Shown here: positions 43,697 to 55,394 of the stretch, one piece after another
Layout: each line of letters begins with the position of its first letter
Position numbering within the stretch: position 1 is the first letter of the stretch
NCBI GenBank assembly: GCA_022393335.1
Contig: JAJEKB010020821.1
Coordinates: 188,354-252,353, forward strand
Direction of reading: 5' to 3'
DNA length: 64,000 bases
Origin: Macrotrachela quadricornifera
Lineage: Eukaryota; Rotifera; Eurotatoria; Philodinida; Philodinidae
Position numbers and translations under genes: made by a program
Notes under the pieces: generated by a model
Seen by the model: only the letters and a program-made list of their open reading frames with translations
Databases searched by the model: none
Told to the model about the DNA's origin: nothing

Positions 43697-44828
43697 TTAT
43701 GGTGTCATAAAAATTTGAAAAAAATGTTGCAATTTTCCTTGTTTATTATTCTGATTTGAAGGTAGAAGAGTACATTTTGGTTCACATTTTGGTTCACATT
43801 TCTCACAATAAATTAATGAAGGACAATGAATGCAATCGAATCGAATTTCACGAACAGTTTCATGACAACCATCACATCTAGCAACGTTTTCATAAGAAAT
43901 TACCGATAAAACAAATAAATTTTGATTCTGACTAACTTTATATTTTGATGTAGAACAAATTTATTTTGAGGATATCGCGCATTACTTCTTCCGGCTTTCT
44001 ATCGAGTACTGGTACAAATAGTTTAGCTTGATCCCATGTGAAATTTTTCCCACAACCAGATTGATCATTTCCACCGTAATAATTTTGTCCACATACCATT
44101 GATGAACAACCTCCCATATGTTGTACAATTCTACCACAATGTAGACAAAGACGACACTCCTTTACTTTATACTTTTCATCGGCCATTAATTCGTTATATC
44201 GTCGTTTCAATGTTGTATTCCGTGTTCAATTTGCCTTTTGTTCACGTTCATATTCCTTCAGTCGAGCTGCATAGCGAACATTTTCTTTTGCTCTTGTCTG
44301 TAGATAACGACCACGTTCTTGAAATAAAATATAAAAATAAAATTCGAATTTAAATAAATATTTAACCTGCATTACACCAAAAGAACCATCGTTGTGTTCG
44401 ATAATGATATTGTTGATTTCACAATGAACAAAATTCATTAGTACATTGTTGACAAACGACTCGAAAACGTTCCATTGGATTTTCAAGTTCGAATGCCCAT
44501 TTACAAGTTTGATTTGGACATCTTATTACACCTCTACTACTGCCGACGTAACGTTCGAATGTCCTCTGAAATTGATATTGAATAAATTGATCTTGTTCTG
44601 CGAGTGAAACTCCCAATTGTTTTACTTCACCGTATGGAAGCTGTTATAAACACATACAACATGTTAGAATATCATTATTGTTCATCTTTGTTCTGCATGA
44701 TATTTCATAACATTTATAACACAATTTATGACTATCACGACAATCAAATACACATATATCATCATATAAACATCTATCCATACATATATCACATTCACGA
44801 CTTGGAAGTTCAAATGGAAAGTCAATGT
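43697..44828 (-). pseudogene. RBR-type (RING-IBR) E3 ubiquitin ligase with C-terminal ZZ-like finger, broken
   Basis: Minus strand, in order. RING1 from 44828 (RECDICMDRCLYDDICVFDC, then CRDSHKLCYKCYE and LTCCMC). A TAA at 44644-44646. A linker LPYGEVKQLGVSLAEQDQFI. An IBR (RCPNQTCKWAFELENP, VVCQQCTNEFCSL) cut by TGA at 44419-44421 exactly where the next zinc Cys belongs. A short GT-AG intron. ERGRYLQTRAKENVRYAARL with TGA at 44226-44228. RING2-like CRLCLHCGRIVQHMGGCSSM..GCGKNFTWDQ. After a probable intron, a ZZ-like finger ARCDGCHETVREIRFDCIHC..YCEKCE, ending at 43697. RBR enzymes pass ubiquitin through a RING2 cysteine. Three nonsense codons make this copy inactive. Multicopy relatives are likely elsewhere in the genome. 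Confidence 0.8.
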
Positions 44829-45305
44829 CTACAATTGTAATTTACATTCATTTCAGTTTTAGTATTATAGGACTGCATTCAAGTTAAAATCATGAAAGTT
44901 CAGTCGAAGTTTATATAATCCGAAGAGGGCAACTTTAATTTGTTTCGAGTCTGTGCATGTTCTTAGTTTTAAAAGGTGATCTTATAGACTTATTAAAATA
45001 TTCATATTTCTTCTAAATAAGTCATTAGTGAAAGACTAGTCAAAATCAATGAATGTCAACTATAAAACTACTAAAGTATATAGCTTGCTTTAATTTTTTC
45101 TATTGACTCGAATCCTATTAAAATAATACAATTCGTTTCGGACTTTATTGCATCAGAAGGAAAAAGTGAGATCTAGAGACCTGCAAAATGGTCACGAGTC
45201 ACGGTCACGGTCACGCCTGACCGTGATCGGCTGGATCGTGACCGTAAAGGATAATCTTTGTCGAAATTTATAAAAAAATATCTTGTTTGCATTTTACTTG
45301 AAATT
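44829..45305. other. intergenic with a GGTCACG inverted cluster
   Basis: At 45189-45247 the sequence has GTCACGAGTCACGGTCACGG, then CGTGATCGG and CGTGACCG, a GC-rich cluster of inverted GGTCACG units unlike its surroundings. No gene. Confidence 0.4.
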
Positions 45306-46278
45306 AAGGGTGATCCAAACGTCTTGGCCCTTCTCAGAAAAATTGTTCGTTCTTCCTTATAGTAAATCCAAAAATGCTCAAACTTTGATATCTCATTCCT
45401 TGTAAGTAGGCAAACATTATCCCAAAGTTTCATGTTTTTATCTTTTATTATAAGAGAGATACATATGGTAACATTCTAGAAAAATTTTTTCTCATATCTC
45501 AAAATATGGTTGACGATGGACCACTTTTGTATTTTACTTTTCCACCATTTAATAGGTTCTATTATGAAAATCAAGTATACCACATGATGCAACGTGAAAA
45601 GCTCTACAATCTACACAACAAAGTGTATTCTAAATGCGTAATTTTTGTTGTCGAAAAAGCTAAACTATGTACGATTAATTTTTGCCATTGCAAAAAACTG
45701 ATCGCACAAAGTTTCGCTGTTTTTGACAACAAAAGTTAAACATTCAGAATATATTTTGTTGTGTAGATTGTAGAGCTTTTCACGCTGCATCTTGTGATAT
45801 ATTCTGCTTTTTCTTAAAAAATATATTTGGTGACGAAGAGGCCGAAAGAAAACGTACTTTTTGTTCGTATAGAACAAAAAGATCTTTTTTTACAACAATG
45901 AAAATTGATTGCATAGAGTTTTGATTCTTTTAAAACAAAAATTATATAACTAAAATACGCTTCACTGTTTAGATTGTAGAACTTTTCACGCTGCATCACG
46001 TGGTATATTTTGTGTTCCTAATAGAACCTATTAAATGGTGGAAAAGTAAAATACAAAAGTGGTCCATCGTCAACCATATTTTGAGATATGAGAAAAAATT
46101 TTTCTAGAATGTTACCATATGTATCTCTCTTATAATAAAAGATAGAAACATGAAACTTTGGGGTAATGTTCGCCTACTTACAAGGAATGAGATACTAAAG
46201 TTTGAGCATTTTTGGGTTTACTATAAAGAAGAACGAACAATTTTTCTGAGAAGGGCCAAGACTTTTGGATCACCCTTT
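45306..46278. mobile_element. 0.97 kb palindromic element with repeated internal module
   Basis: The outer arms are about 300 bp and nearly identical: left AGGGTGATCCAAACGTCTTG, right end inverted AGGGTGATCCAAAAGTCTTG. It is flanked by TTAA on both sides (45304-45307 and 46277-46280), or TA if one base is ambiguous. The interior holds the module GATGCAACGTGAAAAGCTCT four times in alternating orientation (near 45584, 45770, 45990 and the arms), also present in the MITE at 34211-34820. Translated, three copies read similarly (MQREKLYNLHNKVYS, MQREKLYNLHNKIYS, MQREKFYNLNSEAYF). This is probably a consequence of repeated DNA, not a protein. Confidence 0.75.
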
Positions 46279-47397
46279 AAGAATGATTCCACAGTATACG
46301 CACAACGCATAATTCCTGTTCCTTTTTCGTATTCAATACAAGCTTTGTACCCCTCTGAAAATGTTATTGTTACAGATTCTTCATGTGAGGATGAGGGTGT
46401 TGATCAGTCTCTGATACGCACATACGAACCTACATCTCCGTTGTTCTAGAAAACAGAAAAAATAGAGCTGTCTCATGTTTCTTTTAGTTGTAATGATACC
46501 ATTCTAACGTTTGACACACTCACACTCACTTATACACAAATTCTAAACTATCTGATAATGATCCCTTTAACAAAGAACAAAACATGTTGTAGTATGTTTG
46601 ACTCACTCTCACCAACGCTCTTTTTATCCAATAACAAACAACGTGAAAAGCTATGTCATCAAAATCTTGTAGCAGAAACGAAGTCATGATAATGGTAGCT
46701 CTACTCACCTTTCATTCACGGTTATAACCAGTCAATTTCGAGTCAACATTCATCAAAAATAATTTTCTGATTCTCTTTTATACTGATAAGCAGCCAGTGT
46801 TGAATAATTATTTATAAAGAGCATCGTGTTAAATACATCATGTTTCATTTATATTCAAATTTGAATCAAAAAGCTCAACTTAGTTTGATTAAATGGTAGA
46901 AATGACACTATGTGCAGTTATTTTTGAATCTAATGAAGAAGATGCCTTTGATGAAAACGATTTTGCATTAAGAGGAAATAAAATCACGGATTTACTATGA
47001 AATGGTGAAACAAAACTTAAAACACAAAAAGGTCGGCATTCAATGTAATTATAATGAATATTCAAAAATTCTCAATGGACAAAAAGATTGTGAAAACTGC
47101 AAGAAATAGGAATGGAAGTGTTAAAGACTATTTTGCCACAAACAAGCTAAAAACTACATATATCTTTTATGCATACCAACAAACTAATACGGTAACGTAA
47201 TCTTTTTATTATATGCACAATGTAACATTGATTTAGTTTTTCTATCAACAAAATTTTGTAAGGAAATCTTATTGATTGATGTTGATGTAATGTAGTTATT
47301 TATTGAAATCTTTGAAAAATTTAATGATTTTCTAAATTTATTATTTCAAAATTTGAGAGTAAAGGTGAGAATATGCTGATTTGATTTTCATGACTAA
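46279..47397. other. intergenic, possible short coding remnants
   Basis: A plus-strand reading at 46300-46449 (RIIPVPFSYSIQALYPSE.. to stop) and one near 46895-47000 (LCAVIFESNEEDAFDENDFA) look mildly coding-like, but they match nothing I know and are short. Confidence 0.25.
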
Positions 47398-48312
47398 TCA
47401 TTTGGTCGTTTTGAAAATATTTTCATTTCTCTCTCTTTCTTTTACATTTATAAATTGAATAGGTGTTACTTGTGTTGTTTGACGTTGAAAATAAGTTCGA
47501 AGAGTTTGTCGTATTTCTCGATCTAATAAAATATTACATGATGCTGCAAGTGTAACAGTAAATATTGAAAAGATGAGGTGTACATAATACAATAAAGCAT
47601 ACGAATAAATTGATAATATTATATTTGGTATTGCACCAATAAAACCAATACTAATTATAATCATTGTATTTCGAAGAATTATTAAATCTCGTTTTTGATG
47701 TTGAATTGAATTACTTATTGTAGTTGCATTTCGAGTTGTTTTACGAACTCGATGAAGAATATAAATATAAATGAAAATAACTATTACAAATGGTCCAATA
47801 AAATTAATAATTAAAAGATAAAGACCAATATTAGCATATTCCGGTATTAACCAACAAATAGTTCGTGGATAAAAACGAGCTGTATCAAATATTAGAATAG
47901 GTAATGTTAGAATTAAAACAATTAACCATTGAATTAATATTAAAATATAATGTGTTTGAAATGTTGTTAAATGTCGATATTTTGTTGATAAAATTGAAAA
48001 AAAGAAACGAGATATAGCTTGAATCATATATGAATGCATTAATTCTCCAATTGAAACATAAGTAAAATAGGAACGAAATCGACAAGTAAGATTACTTCTA
48101 TCCCAATTAATAAACATTGCGTAAATATAATTAATTATAAAAATAATTGAATATAACATTGATATAAATAATGTATTACAAATAAGTAAATGATTAACTG
48201 TATGTAAATGAGGTTTTGTTCGATAAATTAATATTAAAATAAATAAAGCAATTATTATACAAAGAATTGCAAATATTGATGAGATTAAAATTGTAGTTTC
48301 AAAAATATCCAT
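47398..48312 (-). CDS. rhodopsin-like G-protein-coupled receptor, single exon
   Basis: A 304-residue intronless frame with seven hydrophobic segments at about residues 7-30, 41-66, 84-108, 120-145, 158-188, 212-235 and 238-262. The conserved extracellular Cys pair is present: NLTCRF before TM3 and RTICWL in the second outer loop. The site usually occupied by DRY reads SRFFFS, and the TM7 NPxxY motif is absent, replaced near AASCNILLDREIRQTL. These departures are common in lineage-expanded orphan receptors. An N-terminal signal peptide is not evident. The C-terminal tail is basic with KERERNE. It acts in the plasma membrane and would couple to G proteins. The ligand is unknown; neuropeptide-type or chemosensory receptors are plausible. 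The frame is intact, so it is likely functional. Confidence 0.85.
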   Translation of the reverse strand: MDIFETTILISSIFAILCIIIALFILILIYRTKPHLHTVNHLLICNTLFISMLYSIIFIINYIYAMFINWDRSNLTCRFRSYFTYVSIGELMHSYMIQAISRFFFSILSTKYRHLTTFQTHYILILIQWLIVLILTLPILIFDTARFYPRTICWLIPEYANIGLYLLIINFIGPFVIVIFIYIYILHRVRKTTRNATTISNSIQHQKRDLIILRNTMIIISIGFIGAIPNIILSIYSYALLYYVHLIFSIFTVTLAASCNILLDREIRQTLRTYFQRQTTQVTPIQFINVKERERNENIFKTTK

Positions 48313-50862
48313 GATAGAAATAAAATGGAAACTAAAAAATAATATCTGAGAAAGGATATACTAACAAAAATGACAGGTTTATTAGAGAAAAATTAATTCT
48401 TTTTAGATTAACTGAAGCATGATTAAGAAAAAAATTTGTTTTTATTTTGAAAAGCATCAATTATATATGAGAAAAAAAAATCTTTTTTATTTTTATTTCA
48501 AAAAATAAAATTTTTAATAATAGAGAAAACAAACATGAATGTACCGCAGTGAACTATGAAATTATATAATTCTTAAGAAAACGGATGTAGGTGAAGATGA
48601 ATAAGTGATAGTCATGCTATCACATACTTAGCTAGTTTGAAATTAATTCAAGTATTGAAAGAAAATTTATTCAATTTTCTTTTTTCTATGTATGATGATG
48701 TCAATGCTTATGAATTTTCTTTATTGAGCGAGAAGAAACGCCTTTTGCTATTGCACAACATATATTCATCGTTAAATTACTGTACATTTCTTCTTATCTT
48801 TGTGTTTTTACTTCATTGAAAAGAATATGAGTTATTGCTTCAATCTTTTTCAAAAATAAGTCAATTTTCTTCTTTTTTTTCAGAATCTTTGTGAAGTTAA
48901 ACGACGCCTGATAGATTTGAAAGTGTTAAAAATGGTCCTTTAAAACAATGTCGAATGTTTAGATGCAGCAATTTCGGATAGTACGATTATTCCATGTTTA
49001 TGTAGAACATATTTAAACAATAGGAGATCAAAAAATATACGTGAAATTGGTTTTAAATATTGTGATATTTATAAACACGACTACGTCTTTTTGACCAGAT
49101 AACAAAATGTATGTAGGTTTACAGAGAAAGACTTGTTCTATCCAACGGTATATATATATTATTTAATTCTGTTGCATATCACGAGAAAATTCATACACAT
49201 AATGTTGAGTGAGCATGTATTATTGAGTCAAAGGTCAATTAATAATGATCAAAAGGTAGGATGTGGTGAGCATAGGTATGGGCAGTTGTGACACAACTGG
49301 ATCTGTTAGGGCTGTTACTTGATGATTTTAAATAAAACCGCCAGTAAATTTCTTAATATTTTATTAAACCAATGCACGAAGTCATTGGCTCAACATCAGA
49401 AGATAAGATATTCGTTTGCACTGTCTTAAACGATAAATTCAAAGTTTTCTATGTAACATCCGTGTCAACGTCAAAAAAAAATATTGGTGAAATAACGTTT
49501 GCATCTTGCACAATAATATAAAAAATACATTTTGATTCTATCTCTATCAATTAATGAAAAGTACAGGTACCAAGATATTACTACTCTTATCATAATCATT
49601 TTAAACTCATTTTCACTTAATTCTAATTTTGACAATGACCTCTGTCTTAATAAGTCTTCAATCAGAGCGAATTTACATTTTAGTTGTTAATTTTGTAAGA
49701 ATTGGTCAATAAGTAGTCCTAAAAGCACCTTTTTTTAAAAGAAGATTAGAGATATGTAATGCTGTCTGTCATTCGAGAGATTGAGCCGAGATTTAAGGAC
49801 AAGAAATTTCAGACTATACGAGGATTATAAGCAGCAGAGCTTTTGGATATAGAAGGAGACTATATTTTCGAATGAGAGATTCAAACATCACGATGAAACA
49901 ATGAAAAAACTGGATTTTTTTTTTATTAAAAAAAGTTCAAAAATATAATCATCTTCTAAATGATATTAATATCAAAACAATTATTATTACAAATATATCT
50001 GCATGCTAGAAATTATTTCTTAAGATGAGCGAAAAAAGGATGAATTCTGTTAACGAACGCCCTCTAACTTGATATCAACGTGGCATACAATTATTCATAT
50101 CTATCTTTTACATTCGTTTTACTTTTATTTGTATGTTTTAGCATTTTTCTTTTTCATTCTTTGGGTATTTTTGTTTTTATTTTATTTCTTTTTTTGGAGA
50201 TTTTGACTATCGACTTCATTTCTATTGTCTAGAAAATAAAAGACACGTCTTAACGCCCTTCTATTGACGGACATTTTAAAACTTTTCTTGGCAAAACGAT
50301 AACTTTTTATTTTTTTTCAAATTTTATAATCTAGAGAAAAATCATCTCCTTAGAAGACTTTTTTTTTGCATTTGCACAATATTTAGACTTAGAAAACATC
50401 TTCCATACGCAACTCATAATGCATAATTCTTGGTAAGTTCAGTACGCTTTATAAAGATGATTAATCCTTAATTACAGTGTTACATTACTTCACAAATAAT
50501 TAAACATGTGCTTTATGATAATGTTAAGCAAGTAGATCTTGTTTAGAATTATGAAAGTTATTTTGAATAGTTTTTTTTTTGACCAAATATTTTGTAATTA
50601 TAATATAGATAAATGCTTGAATCTTAATCTTAACCATTCGTTTTTATAGAGATAAAGAATTGTGAAACGTTTTATTAAAAACTGAGTAAATACGTTGCTT
50701 TTCTCCTTTCATGGTATTCTATTTTTTGCCGAAGTATAAAAATGTTTTGTATTTGAGAAATATATTTATTTTTATTATTATGAAAATAAAATTCGTTTTA
50801 TTTGTTTTCTAGAATAGTTTTAGAGAAATCATTTGAAGGGCCTGGCATCACTAATTACAGCT
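48313..50862. other. 2.5 kb without recognised genes
   Basis: Contains the upstream regions of the flanking divergent genes. No exon recognised. An ATTACAG acceptor ends at 50860, so a 5' UTR intron of the cold-shock gene may lie here. Confidence 0.4.
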
Positions 50863-51711
50863 ATGGATGATCCTATGCGTTTTGTTTTGAAAGGTCTTGA
50901 TCGAAATAGATCATCGATCAAATTAGAAGATATTTCGATTCATATTCATCCTGATTCTGATGCCTTTGATGGAAAGAAAAATTTTGTTGGTTTAATAGTT
51001 TATTTGTGTAAAGATCAACGTGAATTCGAATTTAATGGTAAAAGTTATAGGATTGGCGATATATTCATCAGAGAATCAGAGAAACTTTTAGAGGAGACAA
51101 AAAATAGAAGTAAACGTAAATCCATCCATAATAAATTGTTTTATTCGATTTTTGGACGTTGGAAAAGAAAGAAATTGGGATTTGTTGGTGGTGGATTTTC
51201 ATATTTCAAAAAAAAATGGAAATTTAATTCTGGTACCTTAAATACGATGAATCCGATAAATAACGATGATAATCATCATAATACTGATAGAAAAATGAAT
51301 TCTTTAGAAGTAAAAATGATACGAAAAGCATGTGCTCATTTATACGTAAATCATAAATGGTTATCAATGCCTCCAGATTTTCGTGTCAATCATGAATCAT
51401 TGGAAGATATAGATATGTCACATTATACCACGAAAAGTGCTACAGAAAGCGCTGATTCTACAAAGATTCATATTCGTAGACAATTTTATGGTACTGTAGA
51501 GTCGTTTCATTATTATCGAGGTTATGGTTTTATCAAATGTATTGGGTTTAATAAAAGGATTTTTGTACATCATTCTGCAATTATTGATCAGCCATATGGT
51601 TGGCATTGTTTGTATAATGGTCAAAATGTTTTGTTTAATGTTGTCAAGGGTGATAGAGGATTAGAAGCAAGAAATATAATTACAAATGTTGCTTATGTGT
51701 ATACCTATTAA
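50863..51711 (+). CDS. cold-shock-domain (Y-box/LIN28-type) nucleic-acid-binding protein
   Basis: An intact frame of 282 residues from ATG 50863. The frame also runs upstream to 50833 without an ATG, and an acceptor ATTACAG just before the ATG favours this start. Residues 1-80 form a mixed region (RFVLKGLDRNRSSIKLEDIS..). Residues 85-135 are rich in Lys and Arg (NRSKRKSIHNK, GRWKRKKLGF), and a His/Asn-rich linker follows. A cold-shock domain fills about 205-270: GTVESFHYYRGYGFIKC (RNP1 GYGFI), KRIFVHHSAII (RNP2 FVHHS), and GQNVLFNVVKGDRGLEARNI. Such domains bind single-stranded RNA or DNA and act in translation control or RNA stability. The long N-terminal part is not one I recognise, so this is not a standard Y-box protein. 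No signal peptide; cytoplasm or nucleus. Confidence 0.85.
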   Translation: MDDPMRFVLKGLDRNRSSIKLEDISIHIHPDSDAFDGKKNFVGLIVYLCKDQREFEFNGKSYRIGDIFIRESEKLLEETKNRSKRKSIHNKLFYSIFGRWKRKKLGFVGGGFSYFKKKWKFNSGTLNTMNPINNDDNHHNTDRKMNSLEVKMIRKACAHLYVNHKWLSMPPDFRVNHESLEDIDMSHYTTKSATESADSTKIHIRRQFYGTVESFHYYRGYGFIKCIGFNKRIFVHHSAIIDQPYGWHCLYNGQNVLFNVVKGDRGLEARNIITNVAYVYTY

Positions 51712-53132
51712 TGATATCCTAATGAAAATAAACTTTTTTAAAATATTTATTGACTATCAAAGAAAAATCGATTGCAAAGAGAAATAAAGAACATATGTTA
51801 TATAACAGGAAAATATCATTTAATGCTAATTGAATAGAAAAAGAATGATTTTCATTCGATTAAATCAAATGTAAACATTATTTAATGCTTCTTATTAAAA
51901 TATATTTTGAGAATTAATATTAAACAAATACATACAAACAGTGTTAATAACGATCATTTTTTTAAAAATACGATCTTTTAATTTTCTACAGCAAAGTACA
52001 AGAGATACTTTGTACAGTTGTCTGACGACGAATCTATAAGGTAAATCTCCAAATTAAATCACTTGATTCATTTCATAACAAAAAAGAAAGATAATCTCGA
52101 ATAATTAAGCTATATTTGATGATAATTATCTCTAATATTAATCCAAAATTAATGTGTATGGTACATGTATTTGATGTTGTTCAAAATATTTATATTTAAC
52201 TTGTTTGATAATATTACTTTGTTTTTTGACTAGTTTTATTTGTTTGACATTTTCAATTAACAAATAAATATAAGATAAATCAATGTCTTTTTGATAAGCT
52301 AAGAATTTTGTTCGATTTTCTTCATATTCTTTTTTCAAATTTACAAGTTTATTGCATAATAATGCATACAAACTATTTGATTTTATTTGTGTACAAATAT
52401 AATTTTCGTCATTAATAAATCGATCGAAAATAAATAAAATTGAATCTTTTTGATCTAATTCACATTTGAATAATTTCAAATTGTGCATATCCAATTGATT
52501 GTCATTGACTCTGATAATGTCTAGTCGAGATCAGCCTTTTAAAGAAAAAAAAATCGAAAAAAAAGAACTTTCCAAAAAAGTGGATGGGTCTCCATGGATT
52601 CATCCTTATTTATTTCCAATATATTGTGTTAATGAACTGTAAAGATTGATTCATATCATCTATTCCTTATGAAGCGATCTCTTTATAATTAAAAAAATTA
52701 TTTTCTCACCGGGCATTTTATATATTTGAATTTATTATAGCGTTTGAACTTAGAGTATTATTCGGTACTTAAAACTGCGACGATATATATTAAATAAAAA
52801 TGTGTTTTTCTTTCAAACACTAAAATTAAAGTTCTGATTACTTTCCTAGCGACATATCCGATTGATAGATTATAATATAAAATAATAAAATCTTCTCTCT
52901 AATGGCATTGTATAATTTTTAATTGAGTAAACTTCTAATCCAGATTATATTCAATATATAAATTTAATTAAAAACGAGAGAGAATTATTACTTTTTTTCT
53001 ACCTCTAGACTTTTTTTTTCTCCTATAAAAGAAAGATTTTGTTTCATTTAATTTGAGTGAGGATAAATCTTTTCATTGTCGATTTGTTCAATGAATTTAA
53101 TGTTAACTAAATAATTTGGGTTTTTTAGACTA
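51712..53132. other. intergenic with one hypothetical minus-strand frame
   Basis: Apart from the 118-codon minus frame at 52138-52494 I see nothing. A TTTTTTAG acceptor ending at 53128 precedes the GPCR start codon. Confidence 0.4.
52138..52494 (-). CDS. hypothetical protein or last exon, unknown
   Basis: 118 codons from ATG 52494 to TAA, rich in Lys, Ile, Leu and Asn, predicted helical (NKLVNLKKEYEENRTKFLAY, KQIKLVKKQSNIIKQVKYKY). There is no known motif. Its composition resembles the minus-strand exons near the right edge of the window. It could be a real exon or chance in AT-rich DNA. Confidence 0.35.
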   Translation of the reverse strand: MDMHNLKLFKCELDQKDSILFIFDRFINDENYICTQIKSNSLYALLCNKLVNLKKEYEENRTKFLAYQKDIDLSYIYLLIENVKQIKLVKKQSNIIKQVKYKYFEQHQIHVPYTLILD

Positions 53133-54042
53133 ATGAATTACTTTTATGTTATGACTCTTATTCAAGTGACTTTTTCCATTATTGATTTATTTTTATCGTT
53201 TTTATATACAATACCAATTTTATTCATATCTCGTTTTCACCATCGTAACAATATGTTCATTCTGAATATTTGTTTCACTATAATAGGTTCATGTATATAT
53301 TTTATAATCTATTTCTTAATGAGATTATTTGATAGTCCACGTTTATATGCTCCACATATGTGTCTTCTTTTGTTCTATGCCTATAATATAGCTGGAATTG
53401 CAATTCCATTTTCATTTGTTACAATTACTGTTCATCGATTTTGTTGCATCTATTATTATACGAAACCTTTTTTCAAGACAAAACGATGGGTAATAATATG
53501 TATTGCAAGTCAATGGATAGGTGAATGTATTATTTCATTACCATTTATTTATAGAAATGGTTCAGTAAGTTTGTTTATTTTGCCTTTTATGTAATTAAAT
53601 ATTAGATTTGTGTGGGTTTTAGTATTGTTCTTATGAAATCTGGATGCGATTTTATACATGTATGACGGCTGTAGTTGTGCCTACGATGATCATTGCTGTT
53701 TTTAATCTTTTAATATATGTTCGTGTACGATCCTCTACTCGACGTGTTCACTCACATGATGTTGAAACATCGATCAATGCTACACAACAATTAATAACTA
53801 GTCGTCGAGATATTTCATTACTACGACAAATGTTTTTCACATTTTTTATTTTTATTGTTGGATGGACACCTATCTATGCCACTTCAATTATTAGTTCTTT
53901 GATTAATATTGATCCAAATATTAGTCCAGCTATTGCGATGATCAGTCCAATATGTATAATAAGTATTCTTATCAATTTATTCAACTATAATCATGAACTA
54001 AGACAATATTTAATAAATAAAATTCGATTATATTTTAGATGA
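53133..54042 (+). CDS. rhodopsin-like G-protein-coupled receptor, two exons
   Basis: Exons 53133-53564 and 53623-54042 are joined in phase 0 across a 58-nt GT-AG intron, giving 283 residues. Hydrophobic segments run at about 5-30, 40-65, 78-103, 116-136, 155-180, 215-240 and 247-270. Splicing rebuilds the second extracellular loop, RNGSYCSYEIW. Its Cys pairs with the Cys in APHMCLL before TM3. The TM3 end reads VHRFCCIYY, a variant of DRY. TM6 has the classic W.P (FIVGWTPIYA). TM7 ends INLFNYNHELRQ in place of NPxxY. It is a plasma-membrane receptor of unknown ligand, not closely similar to the receptor at 47398 by eye. The frame is intact. An acceptor TTTTTTAG just before the ATG hints at an untranslated first exon. 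Confidence 0.85.
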
Positions 54043-55394
54043 GCAAAGAAAAGACAATTCTTCGTGTAGAAATTTTCTTTTTTTTATTTCAATAAATATT
54101 GTTGCGAATCTCAATAGTGAGATGAGAGTGCTGTTCTAAAAAACTGATAATTATGAATATCTGTATTTAATAGCGTAATCTACACTAGACTATAATTGAT
54201 TTTATTATATAAAAAGTCAATTATCCATTTACCAAACTTCATCAAATTTGAATGTTTGCTAATAAAAAAAGAAAGTCTAATTAGTTCATCAGGCATTTAC
54301 TTCCGTACGAAAAGAACATTAATAACTTCAAATAGTTTTCTATTTTAGTATTTCTAAAGAATATTAAATTGGATATTTTATTCTCCGATGCTATTCTTTG
54401 ACACACAGATAAAGAAAAAGAGAGTGAAGGTGTAGACGGAAAACAGGTTGAAAGACGTCGCACTTGATGAGGGTACGCACAAAATAAACAGCACAGATGA
54501 AATAGAAAAAAAATGGTGTAATGGTTGGTTTGTTAACTGATTAATGGAAATGTTCAGGCTTCTTGACATTATGGATAATGTCTTCTATGCTACCTATGGG
54601 TTATGGCCATTTCGTTTCTACGTTTTTTTATGAAGGAAAACATGTGCTCAATGAATACCACTGATTTTGATGAAACTTTGCCATATATAGCAGTAGTTTA
54701 TTAATTTGTCACGTATTGAAGTCACAAATAATGAATCTTTTTATTGTGTTTGCAAACAGAGAATATTACATGTGCGACATCACACTCGAATAGTAAGAAA
54801 TAATTTAAAATACGGAGTTCCTGCCATAGTAGGGAAACATTAGACCGCCATCAGTAGAGTGATATTGAGTATATATATCTGGTCAATCCATAATGTGTCG
54901 ACTTTCTAATAACTTCTGTTAGATTGATACGTTAGTAGACTTGGAACGGATCCGGTTCAGTCTGATGGCTGTTTTGATTAAATTTTAGGGTTTATATCAA
55001 CTACTGCTCTTCTCCCAATGCATAAATAAGCAAATATATTTATTAATAAAATGAAAATAAGATATCTGCTATAAAAACCATACCTTTAGGTTATTTTGAC
55101 TTGCTAATTTTTCATGAGTAGAATTTGATAACGAAGCGGTTGATTGTTTCCAGGTTTTTCCTTCGACTATAGAGAGAGTCATGTGAAAAAAATAGTTTGT
55201 CTGTGGCTTTGTGGATTTGTGTCAAGGTCAAAAGAACATCTTTTTGCCCTCACAATGGAAGAGTTTGTATTGATAAGCGAATTGATTGGTCTCATTCGGC
55301 TCAAATGATCACTTTAACCGAGAAACTAACGAATTTAAAATATGGCGTGCCTAGACAAAGAGCCTTGAATCTCAAGGTCTGTGAAATTTAGATA
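54043..55394. other. intergenic, nothing recognised
   Basis: No gene recognised. Short minus frames near 54281-54569 are low-complexity Ser/Phe chance frames. Confidence 0.4.

Noticed and set aside
45506..45999. Three similar small frames (MQREKLYNLHNK type) as a possible peptide family
   Set aside because: They are the inverted copies of one DNA module inside a palindromic element; similarity of the translations follows from DNA repetition.
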